Shown: positions 1-12,159 of the stretch, piece after piece | Position numbering within the stretch: position 1 is the first letter of the stretch | Layout of the letters: each line of letters opens with the position of its first letter | Assembly: GCA_008711295.1 (NCBI GenBank) | Contig: VUYV01000055.1 | Span: 1,361,085-1,425,084 of the forward strand | Length of the DNA stretch: 64,000 nucleotides | Reading direction: 5' to 3' | Origin: Anarhynchus alexandrinus | Taxonomy: Eukaryota > Chordata > Aves > Charadriiformes > Charadriidae | The notes under the pieces: model-generated | What the model saw: only the letters and a program-made list of their open reading frames with translations | Databases searched by the model: none | What the model was told of the DNA's origin: nothing | Program-made: the position numbers and the translations under genes

Positions 1-3000
1 ACATGCTTAATAGCACAAGCGGGAAAATTACTTCTCCGAGTTTTTAACCAAATAGTGGCCCCAAGACTTGAGTCCTCTTCTACGCACTCTTAAATCTAAT
101 GTATTCAAGGAGCAATAAAGTGAATTTCATTACACCTTTGCCGATACAGCGATCAAGTATTGGATTTGACATTCCGAAGCTCTTCCATATGTGCACACGG
201 GAACCCAAACAGCTTGCACTGCCCCCCAAATTAGTGATGCCACGCAGGGTCTTTTATCAATCATCTTGGGGCAGCTGAGAGTAGCCCAAGTTCAAGGGTT
301 AAGCAAGGTTAAATGTTAACAAACTTCAGCTTGTCAGCCTTCGCAGGCCCGGCCGGGTTAACCATCGGGTGGCACAGCTTCTGCGGGAGATGGTCTTCGG
401 AGTCTGGTCTCCAACGGGGAGCTGGGATCCCTGCAGAGCTGGGGCTACCCGCCCCCGTGCAAGGCAGAGCAAGCACCTAGGTGTGCACATTTACCAGCTG
501 CAGACATCTGGGGGGCTCTGTGCAGTGGGATGGGTTTCATGCGGATTTATTTGTCTCACCTTTGCTGCTGCATGGGCTATCCTGATGGATAGAAGTTTCT
601 GGAGGATTCAGGGTGTTCTTAAGGGGGCTGTGAAGGGAAAGTTCAAAACGAATGAGCAAGGAATAGCTCTGTGAGAGCAGTGGAGCATTGCTAAAGCCTG
701 GCCTTCACTGCCTCTGGTACCCGGAGAGTTACCTGTGCTGAGGGTAAGGGCTACGGCAGCGTCTGCAGGTCCGTGGGAGCCTGGCTGGGTGTTGTGTGGA
801 GATACAGCCCACTACGTGCTGCAGCTGCAGCTTGGTCTCGGGTCGCTTGCTTCAGAAATGAGGACCAATGTCTTTAGGAAACCAGCATTAGGCTGGCTTT
901 GATTCTAGAAATTTGGAGGGGGGTTATGTATGTTAAACCTGAGGGGCCTTATGGGTGTCTCATTTTCCAAAACTGAAACAGTCAAATCACTTGAAGGGGG
1001 CTCAGGCTTTCAGCTCTTCCGCGTGGCATCCAAAATCACCAGCTACTTTTTAAAATCATGTCTGCACATAATATGTATCATATCAGTTCTTCTGTGTAAT
1101 TACACCGTGAAGTTTCCTCCCTGTCCTTGCACCTCTGGCTTTTGCAGTAAGGCTGCTTCCCCATCGCTCTTCATGTCTCTCAGGCTGTCCTGTCCTGTCA
1201 GCTGTGTCTTCTTGAGGATTTTCAGAGATCTCCTCATTTCCACTTTCCTTCTCACTTCCATCTGTTCCTTGCTGCTGTTTAGGCTTCGTAGCCTGAGCTT
1301 TAAACCCTCTTCCACCACCCACTGTTTCCCTGACTCTTCGTTTGACTTCTTTGAACCTGTGCGCCAATCCAAGTCCTGAAACTGGCCTGCTACAATCTTT
1401 TTTGCAGCTTCTTAAAAAAGCGCTTTGAGTTAGTCCTTATTTGTTGTATTTTGGTGGCCACTTTTAAAACACTAACACATACCCACGTTTGGTCACAGAG
1501 GTACTTGGTTATTTCCCTGAGCTCACCAGAAAGCTCTCAGGACGTGACATTTCAAAACCATCAGGTGGCACTTCAGGGTCAACGTTGGCTGCTGACGCCA
1601 ACCATGCCACGTTGTTAAACTGCTCTGTTGGGGTCTGGTTTGGGCTGGGAGCTAAGCCTGGGACGGGAAAATGCATTCTTCCGCAGCGCCACCAAGTCCA
1701 GTGCCAGACACACAGAATGTACATTTTGCAGGTGACCATTTCTAATGGCTTCCTCGCTGTGGCCAGCTTCTGTCTGCTCACAAAGAGCAGTCCTGCTCAA
1801 GATGGGTCACCTTTCTGCCTTTTTTTTTTTTTCCTTCTTTGTTCCTTTCTGTTATGTTTTTTTCTTCTCTTTCCACTCTTGCACTGCTCACAAGGTCGAT
1901 TGGGAAGCGCTGGACAACAACGCAGAAACTGGCATTTATGGCTGTGGACCTCACACAAAACCAAGCAACAGATGTTGCATAAATAGGAGACGTAACAAGT
2001 GCACCGCCGATACTCCAGTCTAGCTTCACCTGATTAGGGTGCCCTGATTAACTGCTCATAGCAGTACCGCCTGGGTGACGGGACAGTGGTTGGTGCCTGC
2101 GCCGAGGCTGCCAGTGAAGATCCATGTTGCGATGGTTTATTTGTGACAAGGACTCCTACGAACAGGTCCTGTGGAGCAACAGGTGAGGGGCAAAATGGTA
2201 ATAGCCCATTCCTGCATCCCATACACGATCTTGCAACTTAAGTCTGAGATACACAAGGTAAGAGTATTCAGTCCTTATTTTGGACATCTCCATGCTTCTC
2301 AGGGCCTAAAAGTGCAATTCCAGTGCTCCTTGACTGTGGTTTTGAACCCTTAAACTAGTAACCCTATAGCAAAGTGGATGCCAACCTCAAATGCAACAGG
2401 CGTATAAATGAATTTCAAAAAATAGGTTTCCATCGGTGGTATTGCATGCCACGTTGACCCTCTGTGCCAGGGTCACAGATCTCATGAGCGCCTCTGCAAG
2501 TTACCCAACGTTCAAGAACTTTGAAAGAAACAGCTGGGATTTAATATTAGGTGCACCAACTTACCGTGACATGTTCAACCTTTAAAAAAATGAATGATTT
2601 CTTTAAAAGGTTGGATGTCTCATGCTAGCATGAGAACAAGCAACTTGGGGTGGGGAAAAAAAATCAAAAAGCACCACAAATAGAGAAATGAGGAAAAAAA
2701 ACCCAGGTGTGTGCTAAAATGGTGTGGAGAAAATTAATTACTGGAAGGCTTGGTATAAATAAGACATTATATGACCCCTTCTGCCAGTGGGGGATCTCTG
2801 GAGGTGACAGACAAGTAAGGCAGGGTCTTAATGAATAGCCTTTCCCTAAAATTCTTTGCTGTGGGCTCAGCATAAACCTTTGCTTAAAAGTGGGAGCCTG
2901 TGAGCAGTAGGAATTATTTATATTAAATGTGCTGCTCAGCAAAACATGGCAAAATTCCTATTCCCAACTGGAAGAAAATCATATTTCATGGCTGTAATAC

Positions 3001-4559
3001 CATTAAGCAGGATACAGCGATTGGCAGTGGGGAGTAGGGGTGGGAGGGAGGCCTGCTGGCCGGGGGAAGGGGCGTTTTGATCCTAGAAGACGGGGCCCTG
3101 CAGGGTGTCTCCCCGAGTCAGGCTCAGCGGAGAGGAGCGAAGGGGAGAGGTGGAGGGGAAGAGCCTCTACTGAGACCAGAGATGGGCTTTCCCTGATGGA
3201 AAAAACATTGGACGTAATAGAGGGGAACCCAGCAAGGTTTTATAGAGATTGCTCTAAAAAGGCAATAGCTGTTTAATGGAGGACAAGACTGCTGTTAAAA
3301 CCACCGGATGAAATCCTATGGTGAAGGCCAAAAGGTTGAATCTGTGGCTCAGGCCAGGTCCTGACACAGGTGACCAGAGACATTCTTGTATAACATGGGG
3401 AAATGAGGTGTGGGAAGGAGCGGGCACAGCTCTCTCCGCAGTCACCTGCAATAACCAGGAGAAGCAGGTAGAGATGTGAGCAAAGGCTCTTAGATGGGGC
3501 CAGAATGGTAATGTGAGCAAGACGTGTTGGTAGAGAGTGTCTGGGGAAGACAAGATGACGATGCCATTGGTTTTGGGAAGAGCCCGGCAGCAGCAAGACC
3601 CCAAAAGGGAATGCCCCAGCTCTGAGGAGCAGTTTGGGTTTTATATCTTGCTGAACTAGACCTTGTCACTGCAGGGCTAGCACACCTACGTGCTAGTGTG
3701 CATGTGAGTGTTTATGAACTAACTGGAGGGTTGCTCAGGAATAAAACAGGCATTAATGTCAACAAAATAGTTTTAAAAATGCCTATAGGACAGTGATGGT
3801 GGACTGTTAAATCCGGTAGCCCCTCTTTTATCCCTGGAGGGTGTGAGTGGACATATGAGCTGGTAAGCGCACAGCCCCCTTAGCACTGCAGGGAGGAGAC
3901 ATCAGTATTTCCTTGGTGTTCAGTCCAGAGAAAGACATGGAGATGAGAGGAGATTTATTCCTTTGCTGGAAGATCATCAACCAGTCAATCAAGTGAACAA
4001 GCCAAGACCTTCTCTTATTTCCCTGAGACGATGCAGACCTCCGTACTCGCTGTGGTGATGCTCACGCTGCCTTGTCAGGAAAGGGGTTCTCCAAGCATCC
4101 CCACACCAGGCCAGCCTCACTCTTGGGAAAGGATAGCGCTGATGGAGCAGGTCTCGGTGGAAGGTGCCTGTGCCTTGCTGGAGGGATTCCCCCAGGGGTG
4201 CAGAGCTGCGTCTGACCAGCATGGCTCCAGGCTGGCAGTGAGGTTATGCGGGCAGTGCGGCACCGTGGGCATAGCCCACACCAATTCCCCCCCCGATATA
4301 GCATCTTCCACCAGCGATGGAGCAGAGTATACAGTGCAATGGGTACATCTCTGCAGAGGTGGTTTTTTTTTCAAAGCGGGCAAACTGACAGGCTTCCCTC
4401 ATAAAACAGTAATGCGGCTTACACATGAAAAAAAGATGATCAAAAATCAGTTTTCTCCAAAGTAAGATAATTCTGACATTACTTAAAATACTTCAGACTT
4501 GTCAGTAAAACCTCAATGTCATTAAAATTAACTGGCATATTTAAAGATTGACTTTCTTG
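1..4559. other. Intergenic DNA, no gene recognised
   Basis: No frame here resembles a known protein and none has convincing exon structure. The only notable compositions are a pyrimidine-rich tract around 1811-1890 with a 13-T run, and a purine-rich, G-heavy stretch at about 3030-3560. I see no CR1 or other recognisable interspersed repeat. Confidence 0.5.
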
Positions 4560-5060
4560 CTTGCTTTCAACTCCCAGTCAGGCTGACATGGGGAGGGCAC
4601 TTGCTATTCTTATCTTTTACACACTTGTATTTCTTGGCCTTTAACAGCTTCTTCTGCAGCGCGCACTGCTCTGTCTGCCAGGGATAACGGGTGTCACTGG
4701 TTGCTGCTAATCCATTATGGCAAGCTGTCTAATTACCAGTGGTGTAGCAGTAAATAAAATGCGGGTTCACTTGCTGGCCTGCTCCTTATCCCTCATCTGA
4801 GAAGTGGGCAAATGTTGTATCACCCCAATTATTGCTCCATTTACCTGCATGTTCCCTTGACTATGGCACTGCTAATTACTTACTTTGTTAGGCAGAAGAA
4901 ATATTAGGTATTTATTTCATTTGCTGTGATGATAAGAAATACAACTCCTATTATTTGTCCCCTGGATTAGAAAATTCCCTTTGCGGCAATCCTTCTAGCC
5001 TGTGTGCATAAATAAAACCTCATTTTACTCTAACACAGCTTTGGTACCTGAAAAGAGATC
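4560..5060. promoter_or_regulatory. Candidate conserved non-coding element (enhancer-like block)
   Basis: This repeat-free AT-rich block has homeodomain-type motifs: TAATCC at 4708-4713, TAATTA at 4730-4735 and 4873-4878, and AATTATTG at 4827-4834. It lacks coding potential and simple repeats, as vertebrate developmental enhancers often do. Motif matches of this length occur often by chance, so the call is inference only and needs cross-species conservation. Confidence 0.22.
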
Positions 5061-8000
5061 ACATTTTGATCAGGAAAATGTTCTCGTCTCTTTTCTCTAG
5101 TATGGAAAAGGCAAGGGTAGAGAGGTTTGTGAGGTGGGACTGGACAAAACAGTTCATTACTGAAACAGCGTTCTGCAAGATACTCACATGAAATCACCGC
5201 TGTTTAGCACAAACAGTCCTTCTGGAGGTGCTTGGCTTTTGGTGAGGAATTGGAAACGGAGCAGTCTCAGCCTGTGTCCGAATGGGACTGGATGTGATTT
5301 TCAGCTTAGACATTTTTAGTTGTTGATCCTAGTCCCCTTGGCTGCAGCCACCTCTTCACTTGCACACCAGCATCATGAGATCATCCACAGTAAAAATACC
5401 AGTTAGTAGCTGGCAAAAGAATGGGAATTAACACTATATTAAATGGTGAAGCAACAGAGAGAAAAAGCAAGTGTAACCCCTGAAGCGGGTGGATCACCCC
5501 AGGTAAGGCAGCAGAAGGGGCAGGCGGGCATAGCAACAGCATCTCTGTCTCTGAGCACTTTCCAGAGATCACCACACAGGCAGGGAGGGGTGACATGAGC
5601 CTAATGAAAGCAAGTCTAGAAAGGGGCCAAAGCCTCCTAAGACCCCAACTGGTGTTCCAGTACGCTATTGACTCTATTGGTCATCTTATCACCTTACCCA
5701 ACTTCTAACAAACTCTCAATTTGCTACCAAAAGCAGCTATATTTCACTCGGATCTCCCTTTTTAGCAATACAGCCTTAGGTAAATCTTTTGAAAAGGTGT
5801 CCCAAAATGGGGGTCTGAGACGAACCCCAGAGTGTGTGTGTAGGGGAGCTTCGTATGATGCATTTAGTGTGATGATTCTTGGTCTTCTTCATTTTTGTGG
5901 TCCTCTAGAAATTGTCCAGTGGTAGTGCAGACCCCTTTAGAGATTTGTACGTCTATGTGGCCATAGAGCATGTAAGGACTTCCTTTTCTTGATCACCTTG
6001 TTTGGTTGTTGTTTTTTTTTCAGGTAACAATTTCTGGGGTCCCCAGTTTGAAATCCAGTGAATCCTGTACACTAAAATGTCCACAGTAAATGGGCAATGG
6101 CTAAAAACAGAGGTAAAATGGATGGAGGAGAACGTGCAGGTTATTTACAAATATTTGTATATTTATACATGTGCACATATCTTATAATATATGTTTTTCA
6201 GCTGAATGTCCTTCAGTTTTGTTACTTGTGTCATTCAGCACATCTTTGTGCCATTAACCCTGGTTTCACTTACTTTGTAGGTTGCCTTTGAATTTCAAGA
6301 TGCCAACAGGGGAAACAGAAATTTGGATCAGCAACGTTGTTGGGGTTTCACTTCTGACAATACAAGAAATAAAGACTAAAGGGCTACGGCTGGCTGAAAG
6401 GAATGTCATATGCAGTCTCCCTTCTTAAAATATTCAAAACGCTCATACCTCAAGGACGTAATTTAAATGTTCATTTTAGCCTTCTGCATCACCTTTAAAC
6501 AAGGCACTGGCATAAGACTGCTGCCTCATTAGAGTAGAGAATAATCAAAAATCTCTTATATTTCCTGGCACTGGGAGGGAGGGTCTTTGGACATCCAGAT
6601 TTTGATGGCTGGAAGAGTCTTGCCTTGGGACCAGTCATTTCCAGGTGAAAGAAACAGGTTTTAAATACTGCTACCAAAGAAAACCCAGTTAATTTGAATA
6701 TATATGATAGAAGAACAAAACCTCAGTTTCTTCTCAAAGCCATTTGAGAGAGGGGGATTTGCAGCTTGAGTGTTAGCCGGGTGAAGATGCCTTCAATATC
6801 TTGCTGCTGAAGTTGCCTTCTTGGTCTCCAGCGGGAAGGAGGAGGTTGTGGTGCAGCTCGCCGGTGGTGCACCCCGCTGCGTGCGGCAGAGCCGGCCAAG
6901 CGGAGGGGGCTGAGGCAGAAAAGCACAGCCCAGAGACCAGTCTTGGATCCAGGAAAGGAGCCAGGACATTTCGGAGCTACCTGGGGAAAGAAAAAGAAAA
7001 CAGCAACAGGAAACTAGACATCCAAAAAGGTTCTCCTCCAAAAGCTACCCCAAAAATATCAAACAGAAGGAAAAGTGGGAGAAAGCAGAAGCTCCTTCCT
7101 TCACCGCCGCATCCTGTGCCGCACATCGAAATTCCCTGTCTGCAAACATGACTGACATCACTGGAGAAGAATGTAAACTTTGATTAAAAAAAAAAAAAGT
7201 ACCACTTGCTGCTGCTCCTCTTTGGCAGCAGATCTCATTTCTTTGGAGTATTTTTATCTGATTACGTATGTATATGCACATATATAAATATTTTGTTAAA
7301 AGCAGAAGGATGCTTCTCTCTTTCTTCCCTGTGCTTGCAACAGAGGCTGTGCACCGTCCAAAGTGGGCTCCTCCTGAGAGCTTCCACACATGTTACTACA
7401 GGAAGAGGAGAGCAAAATGAAAATTATAAAATAGTAATAATAACAATAAAAATAACAAACAAGCCGAGTGAGAAATGGATGCCTAATTCAAGCTGTGTCC
7501 TTTATACCAATAATAAATGACCCAGCACTGGGGAAAGCGGGTTGCTAAATTAAAACTAATGTGGGAGGTGTGTGTGTCCCCCATCCACCCCCGCTCCGTT
7601 ACTCCACCCCAGCCGTGAGGATCTATGCTGGGGGCTCGGGTGTCTTCCCTCCCTCCCTTCAATCTACCTAGCCAGAGCCCTCTCCCTGCTTGACAGCTAC
7701 TGCAAGCCCAAACTGACAGCTCTTCAAAATCCGCCGAAGAAACCCAGCATTAATTAAGTCATTGCTGGACTGTAATTTCCTTGAGAAGTAAAAAATTCTC
7801 ACACAAGAAAAGGTTACAGAGACCTTTTCTGTGTCAAAATTACCATGCTGCATGAATATTAATGCTCTTAATGAAGACAACCTTTGCTTCATCAGGAAGG
7901 TTCTGGAGCAGGTGCCAAGCCTGAAGTCTCACTCTGTGGATTTTCTACTCTATGAAAGTCGGCACAATGCAATTTTTCCATTAAAATCAACATTTCCCAC

Positions 8001-8114
8001 ATGATCGCGTTTTTTTTTTCCTTCTTTACAGATAGGCGGAAAGAGGGGGGGAAAAAATCCCTCTGCTTTGAAATCAAACATTTAAAGGTTTCATTCAACA
8101 CATTAATCAGCACT
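5061..8114. other. Intergenic DNA, no gene recognised
   Basis: No coding exon is recognised. A 13-A run lies at 7186-7198, and an AAT/AAC-rich stretch at about 7430-7465. The part 7735-8110 is AT-rich with ATTAATTAAG-like and CATTAATCAG-like sequence and could be another conserved non-coding block, but I have no direct evidence. Confidence 0.45.
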
Positions 8115-8187
8115 GAGAGAGAGGAGAGGAGGAGGAGGAGGAGGAGGAGGAGGAGGAGGAGGAGGAGGAGGGGGGAGGAGGGGGGAA
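8115..8187 (+). repeat. Purine tract with (GGA)n microsatellite
   Basis: A purine-only tract on the + strand contains about 14 uninterrupted GGA units (about 8127-8170), flanked by GAGA and by runs of G. Homopurine mirror tracts like this can form triplex (H-DNA) structures. An apparent poly-arginine reading frame through it is an artefact of the repeat. Confidence 0.93.
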
Positions 8188-8819
8188 TCTGCCTTATTTA
8201 TACAGATCTCGCACGCGCTTCCATAGATCACAGCCACGTTCATGTCGCGCGCTGCCCTGGGGTGCTGCCGGGCACATCCTCTCCAGAAAGTCTCGGTGGG
8301 ATCGCGGGGGGACGCTGGGATGGGGTCATCGGGAAGGGGCTGGGGGTGGCGGAGCCATCACTGCCACCCTGCTTGGGACGTGAGCCCTGGCCTTCGGGCA
8401 CTTGTGCCCCAGAGACCGAGGATGAGCACCGTGAGGTTCGGCCATCTGGGAGGACATGGACGAAGAGGGTATCTCCAAAAATGGGGGAACAGGGAAAAGG
8501 GACCTCCCCTGCGGTGGGCGGTGGAGGGATTGGAGATGCTCAGCCATGAGGGCAGTAAGGATGTGTGCTAGCACAAAATGATGGAGGAAAGGGCTGCTTT
8601 CTTAGCTTTTTCTCAGGGAGGAGGGGGCTTTTGATGGCACTGCGCTGGAGAAATTGCACTGCCTTTGTGCTGAGCCGTTTCACCGGCATTTAGCCTCAAA
8701 CAAGGAAAGGGAAAGAAATTATATGGAAAAGTGTGGCGAAATGCTGGGGACAGAATAGAGGCTGCAGCTTCAGAGGGGAAGAAAAATCAGGTAAAAGCCA
8801 CCTCTTTCTCCCCCTTCAA
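8188..8819. other. GC-richer intergenic stretch, no gene recognised
   Basis: About 8200-8560 is GC-richer than its surroundings, and open frames run through it on both strands. None resembles a known protein. CpG density is moderate near 8205-8320 but far below that of the island at 61430-62500. Confidence 0.4.
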
Positions 8820-9140
8820 AAGGAGAAAATGATATGAAAACTGCCCATTAATTATATCTTCTACTTCTACTTATTAGGCATTCATGATCTAATAATGGCT
8901 GTGGCTAACTTATAAAAAAAATCTGATTATTTTCTGTTGGGGCATGCAATGCCCTGTATATATTAAAAAGGTAAGCAATGATATATATTTATGGGTACTG
9001 ATGTAATAGCTATTAGATTTATAATGCAGAGAAGAAACATAATTTTATTAGAAAGAGCAATAGTTCACAATCCTATTATTGTTTATTGCTGACGTCAGTG
9101 CTGAACTATAATAAGAATCATGTAACAACTGGAAATAATA
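8820..9140. promoter_or_regulatory. Candidate conserved non-coding element with a perfect CRE
   Basis: This AT-rich, repeat-free block contains ATTAATTA at 8847-8854 and the full palindromic cAMP-response element TGACGTCA at 9090-9097. CpG-containing 8-mers are scarce in vertebrate non-island DNA, so a full CRE in AT-rich sequence is noticeable. CREB/ATF binding is the known role of the motif; an enhancer here is inference. Confidence 0.25.
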
Positions 9141-12134
9141 ATAAAAATGCCGTTTAGATTTGCAAGAAAGTGGATCCTCTAAAACAAAAATAGGGATTAT
9201 AAACCCCAGCCCTGAGCTGGCTGGGGATACCTGGCAGCAGCCGTTTGGGCTGCGGAAGTACTCGGGACACAGGTCAAGGTTTTTGCCCCCCTGATCCAAA
9301 GGCGAATGTCTTCCTGACCCCAAATCTGCCATCAACCTCGCTGCAACCACCCGGGCAAGGCCTGGAGGGGGCCTCCCGTGGTGTTCCCGTGGGTGCCCTG
9401 TGCAGTGTGGCCCTATAGGGCCGGACCACTATGTCCTTCCCGGGGAGGGAGGGACACCTGGGGCAGCAGCATCCCCAGACCAGCCTCCTACTGTGAGCAA
9501 CACATGGGCACCAAAGTGTCCTTTGGCCTCCTTTACAGTAACCTTGATAATTTCAGTTTATGAAACCCCAAATCCTAACCCTCAGTAAAGTACTCAAACT
9601 ACTACTATGCACCTTTTATGGCTAGCCTTTGTTTTATATGAATATATACATATATATTTAGAGTCTAAATCTTTCATTATAGTTGTTCTAAAAATCTGTT
9701 TCTAAGCTGTATCTGGAACTGTCAGCCTTGCTGGTCTCTACTTCTCTATATTACTTTTTTTTTCCCCCCCTTTCTAGCAGGATTTTTTTTCCCTTTAGAG
9801 CAGTGTTTGCTGACCTTCAGACTCAAGAATTAACTCATTCTCCCGACATCTGTGAATTATTAATGAGGGTGTTTCAGAAAGTTCCTTAGCCACTTCCTTT
9901 AAAACTCCTGGGTGCAAATTAATAGAGCTGTTTTGGGGAAAGCTTAATTTTAGCAGGTGCTGCCTCAGATCTTCCTTTGTTGCAGAGATAAACGTTCTGC
10001 TCCCGCAGAAACGTCAGACGGGATAGATACACCCTCCAGCTTCATTGCAAATACAGAACAAAAGTGTCTAGTCAACACTTCTGATCTTTCTTTGTTAATC
10101 CTTGCAGTGCTGTGAGCTGTCTCTAGCAACGGTCCCACAACCGTTTAGGGATTTTTTGCTCCTTTTAAAGTTTTTTGGGATCTTTTATTATACATCATTC
10201 TGCTGGCCACTGATTCCGCACTGATCTTTTTTAGCTTTGTGTGTGTGCATGTGCGTGAGGAGACAAAGGTAGAGCTCCCACCAGCAAAGAAAGAAGCTGT
10301 GGGGCTCTGTGGCTGGGATGGTCACCGTCCCCGCTGAGAAGGAGGTGGAGTGGGTGTCAGGCATACATAGCGAGGGAGGACAATGCTCCTGAGCATGTGT
10401 CCCTGTTCCCAGGTGGGATCCAGTCCAACAGTACATCTCACTATCGAGATGTCCCCTGTGGATATATGCTGGATGGACAATTCTGGCCCTCCAAGCACCC
10501 TTGCCTCCTACACCGGTCCTCACTCTATCCTGATGCTCACTAGCCCTCCTCTGGCCAAGCCCTTTGCCGCTTCTCAGTACTAGCTGGTACCTGCTGCTCC
10601 CTGGCCATGCCGAATCCCCCACCCAGAATCCCAAATCCTCTACCATCCACCTACCATCAGCCACCATTGGCCCTGTTCTTTCCCTGGACAGTTAAAAATC
10701 TGGTCTGACCACAAGTCTATGGAAAGAGATGACCACCAGCTTCACTTTAAAATATTGTTGGGCCCAATCATAGGAAAGATAAGGTGAAAGTAGGACACAC
10801 AGTCAGCAAGTGCTGCGAACTTAGAAATCTTAGTCCATGACCAGAAACCTGCACTAAAAGCTTCGACTGAGGTGCCTCAATATGAAGGTGTTAGAAAGGA
10901 ATAAAGGTTTGCAAATGTTGGTGTAACCAAAATCAGATGCCTAACCAGAGCAGGAACAAAGTATTTAGTTCCTTGACTCCAATAAATTGTCTGCATTAAA
11001 ATAACACAGATGGCTGGGACAGATATTCCTATAAATTAGTGGAATTTCAGATTTCCAAAGAACAAGGTGATATTGTGTCCTGTAATGATACAAATATTCT
11101 TATGGGACATGATATCACACTTAAAACTCTAAATTTTTAAAGGTGTTTCAGTTACTTTATAGCAGCAGAGTGTCTTTGGAATGAACTAGATTTGCTATTC
11201 CATCTGAAGAACAAAGAGAAAAATTTATAGAAGATCAAACAAATAAAAATACATTGAGAAAGACAGTAAGTGATGTCAACGCACTAAGAAATTAAAAACT
11301 TTGCATTAGTGTCTGAGCTTTTTTGTTGGTACCCAGGTATTATAAATAATAAACTAAACCGAAATTGTACATATTATAAAGCTGCGTTTTTCTGTAGGGG
11401 TTCTGGTGACATGTACAAACCACGCGAGCTTTACTCCTGTGGCTTATCCATGTCACTAATCCCCCTCTATAAAACTAGAGAAGGGAGGCACAGTGGGGAG
11501 GGGCGAAACTTGTGTGTAGCCGATTCCATCTTTTGCCTACATTTGTTTCCAAATCACTTGACAAGCTTTGCCCATGGCTTTGCAGGAGTCTGCCTTGGGA
11601 TGAATGAACCTCTGCAGCAGAGAAATTCATCTTGTGAAAAATGCTTGTTTTGGGTCATTGGAACTATTTGGGAAATATTTGGCTGAAAAATAGAGGGGAA
11701 AGTCAACTCAAGTGGAAAATCTGAGGTGAAGTTTATTTGTGACTGATGAAGAATGATAATCTATATTTTGTCTGTGTCAATTTTTTGTTCTTAAGACTCT
11801 TTTTAATCGGTTCGGTTCAGTCTCAAATGATGCTTGCTTTCTTTTTCCAAGCGATTCCATCAGGCAGAAAAAAAAATGAGTTCATCATGAAGATCTAACT
11901 GTGACAAAATCCATGTATTTTTAAATATAACTTTCAAATTAGCCTCTGACTGAGAAATTACTGTGAAATGATCTCTGCCAGATTTATTTGAAATAGCTGT
12001 GGACACAAACGGGACTCATCTTCCCCAGATTATTTTGGGGAAGGCTGGAGTTTGCACCAGTTGACATCATTCTGTCACCTGGCACAAGCACTTGCTGGTT
12101 TTGGGACATTCAAACAGTGACTCCAAAATGCATT
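9141..12134. other. Intergenic DNA, no gene recognised
   Basis: No coding exon or interspersed repeat is recognised. A short alternating purine-pyrimidine stretch (GTGTGTGTGCATGTGCG type) lies at 10238-10257. The rest is ordinary AT-rich sequence with several near-ATATAT stretches around 9640-9660. Confidence 0.45.
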
Positions 12135-12159
12135 CCCCCCCCCCCCCCCCCCCCCCCCN
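12135..12159 (+). repeat. Poly-C run ending in an ambiguous base
   Basis: There are 24 consecutive C residues followed by an N at 12159. The run length is probably unreliable because assemblies often miscall long homopolymers. Poly-C runs can form i-motifs, and G-quadruplex on the other strand. Confidence 0.9.

Noticed and set aside
8001..8549. 182-codon + strand frame with a long arginine run
   Set aside because: The arginines come from the GGA microsatellite; the rest resembles no protein.
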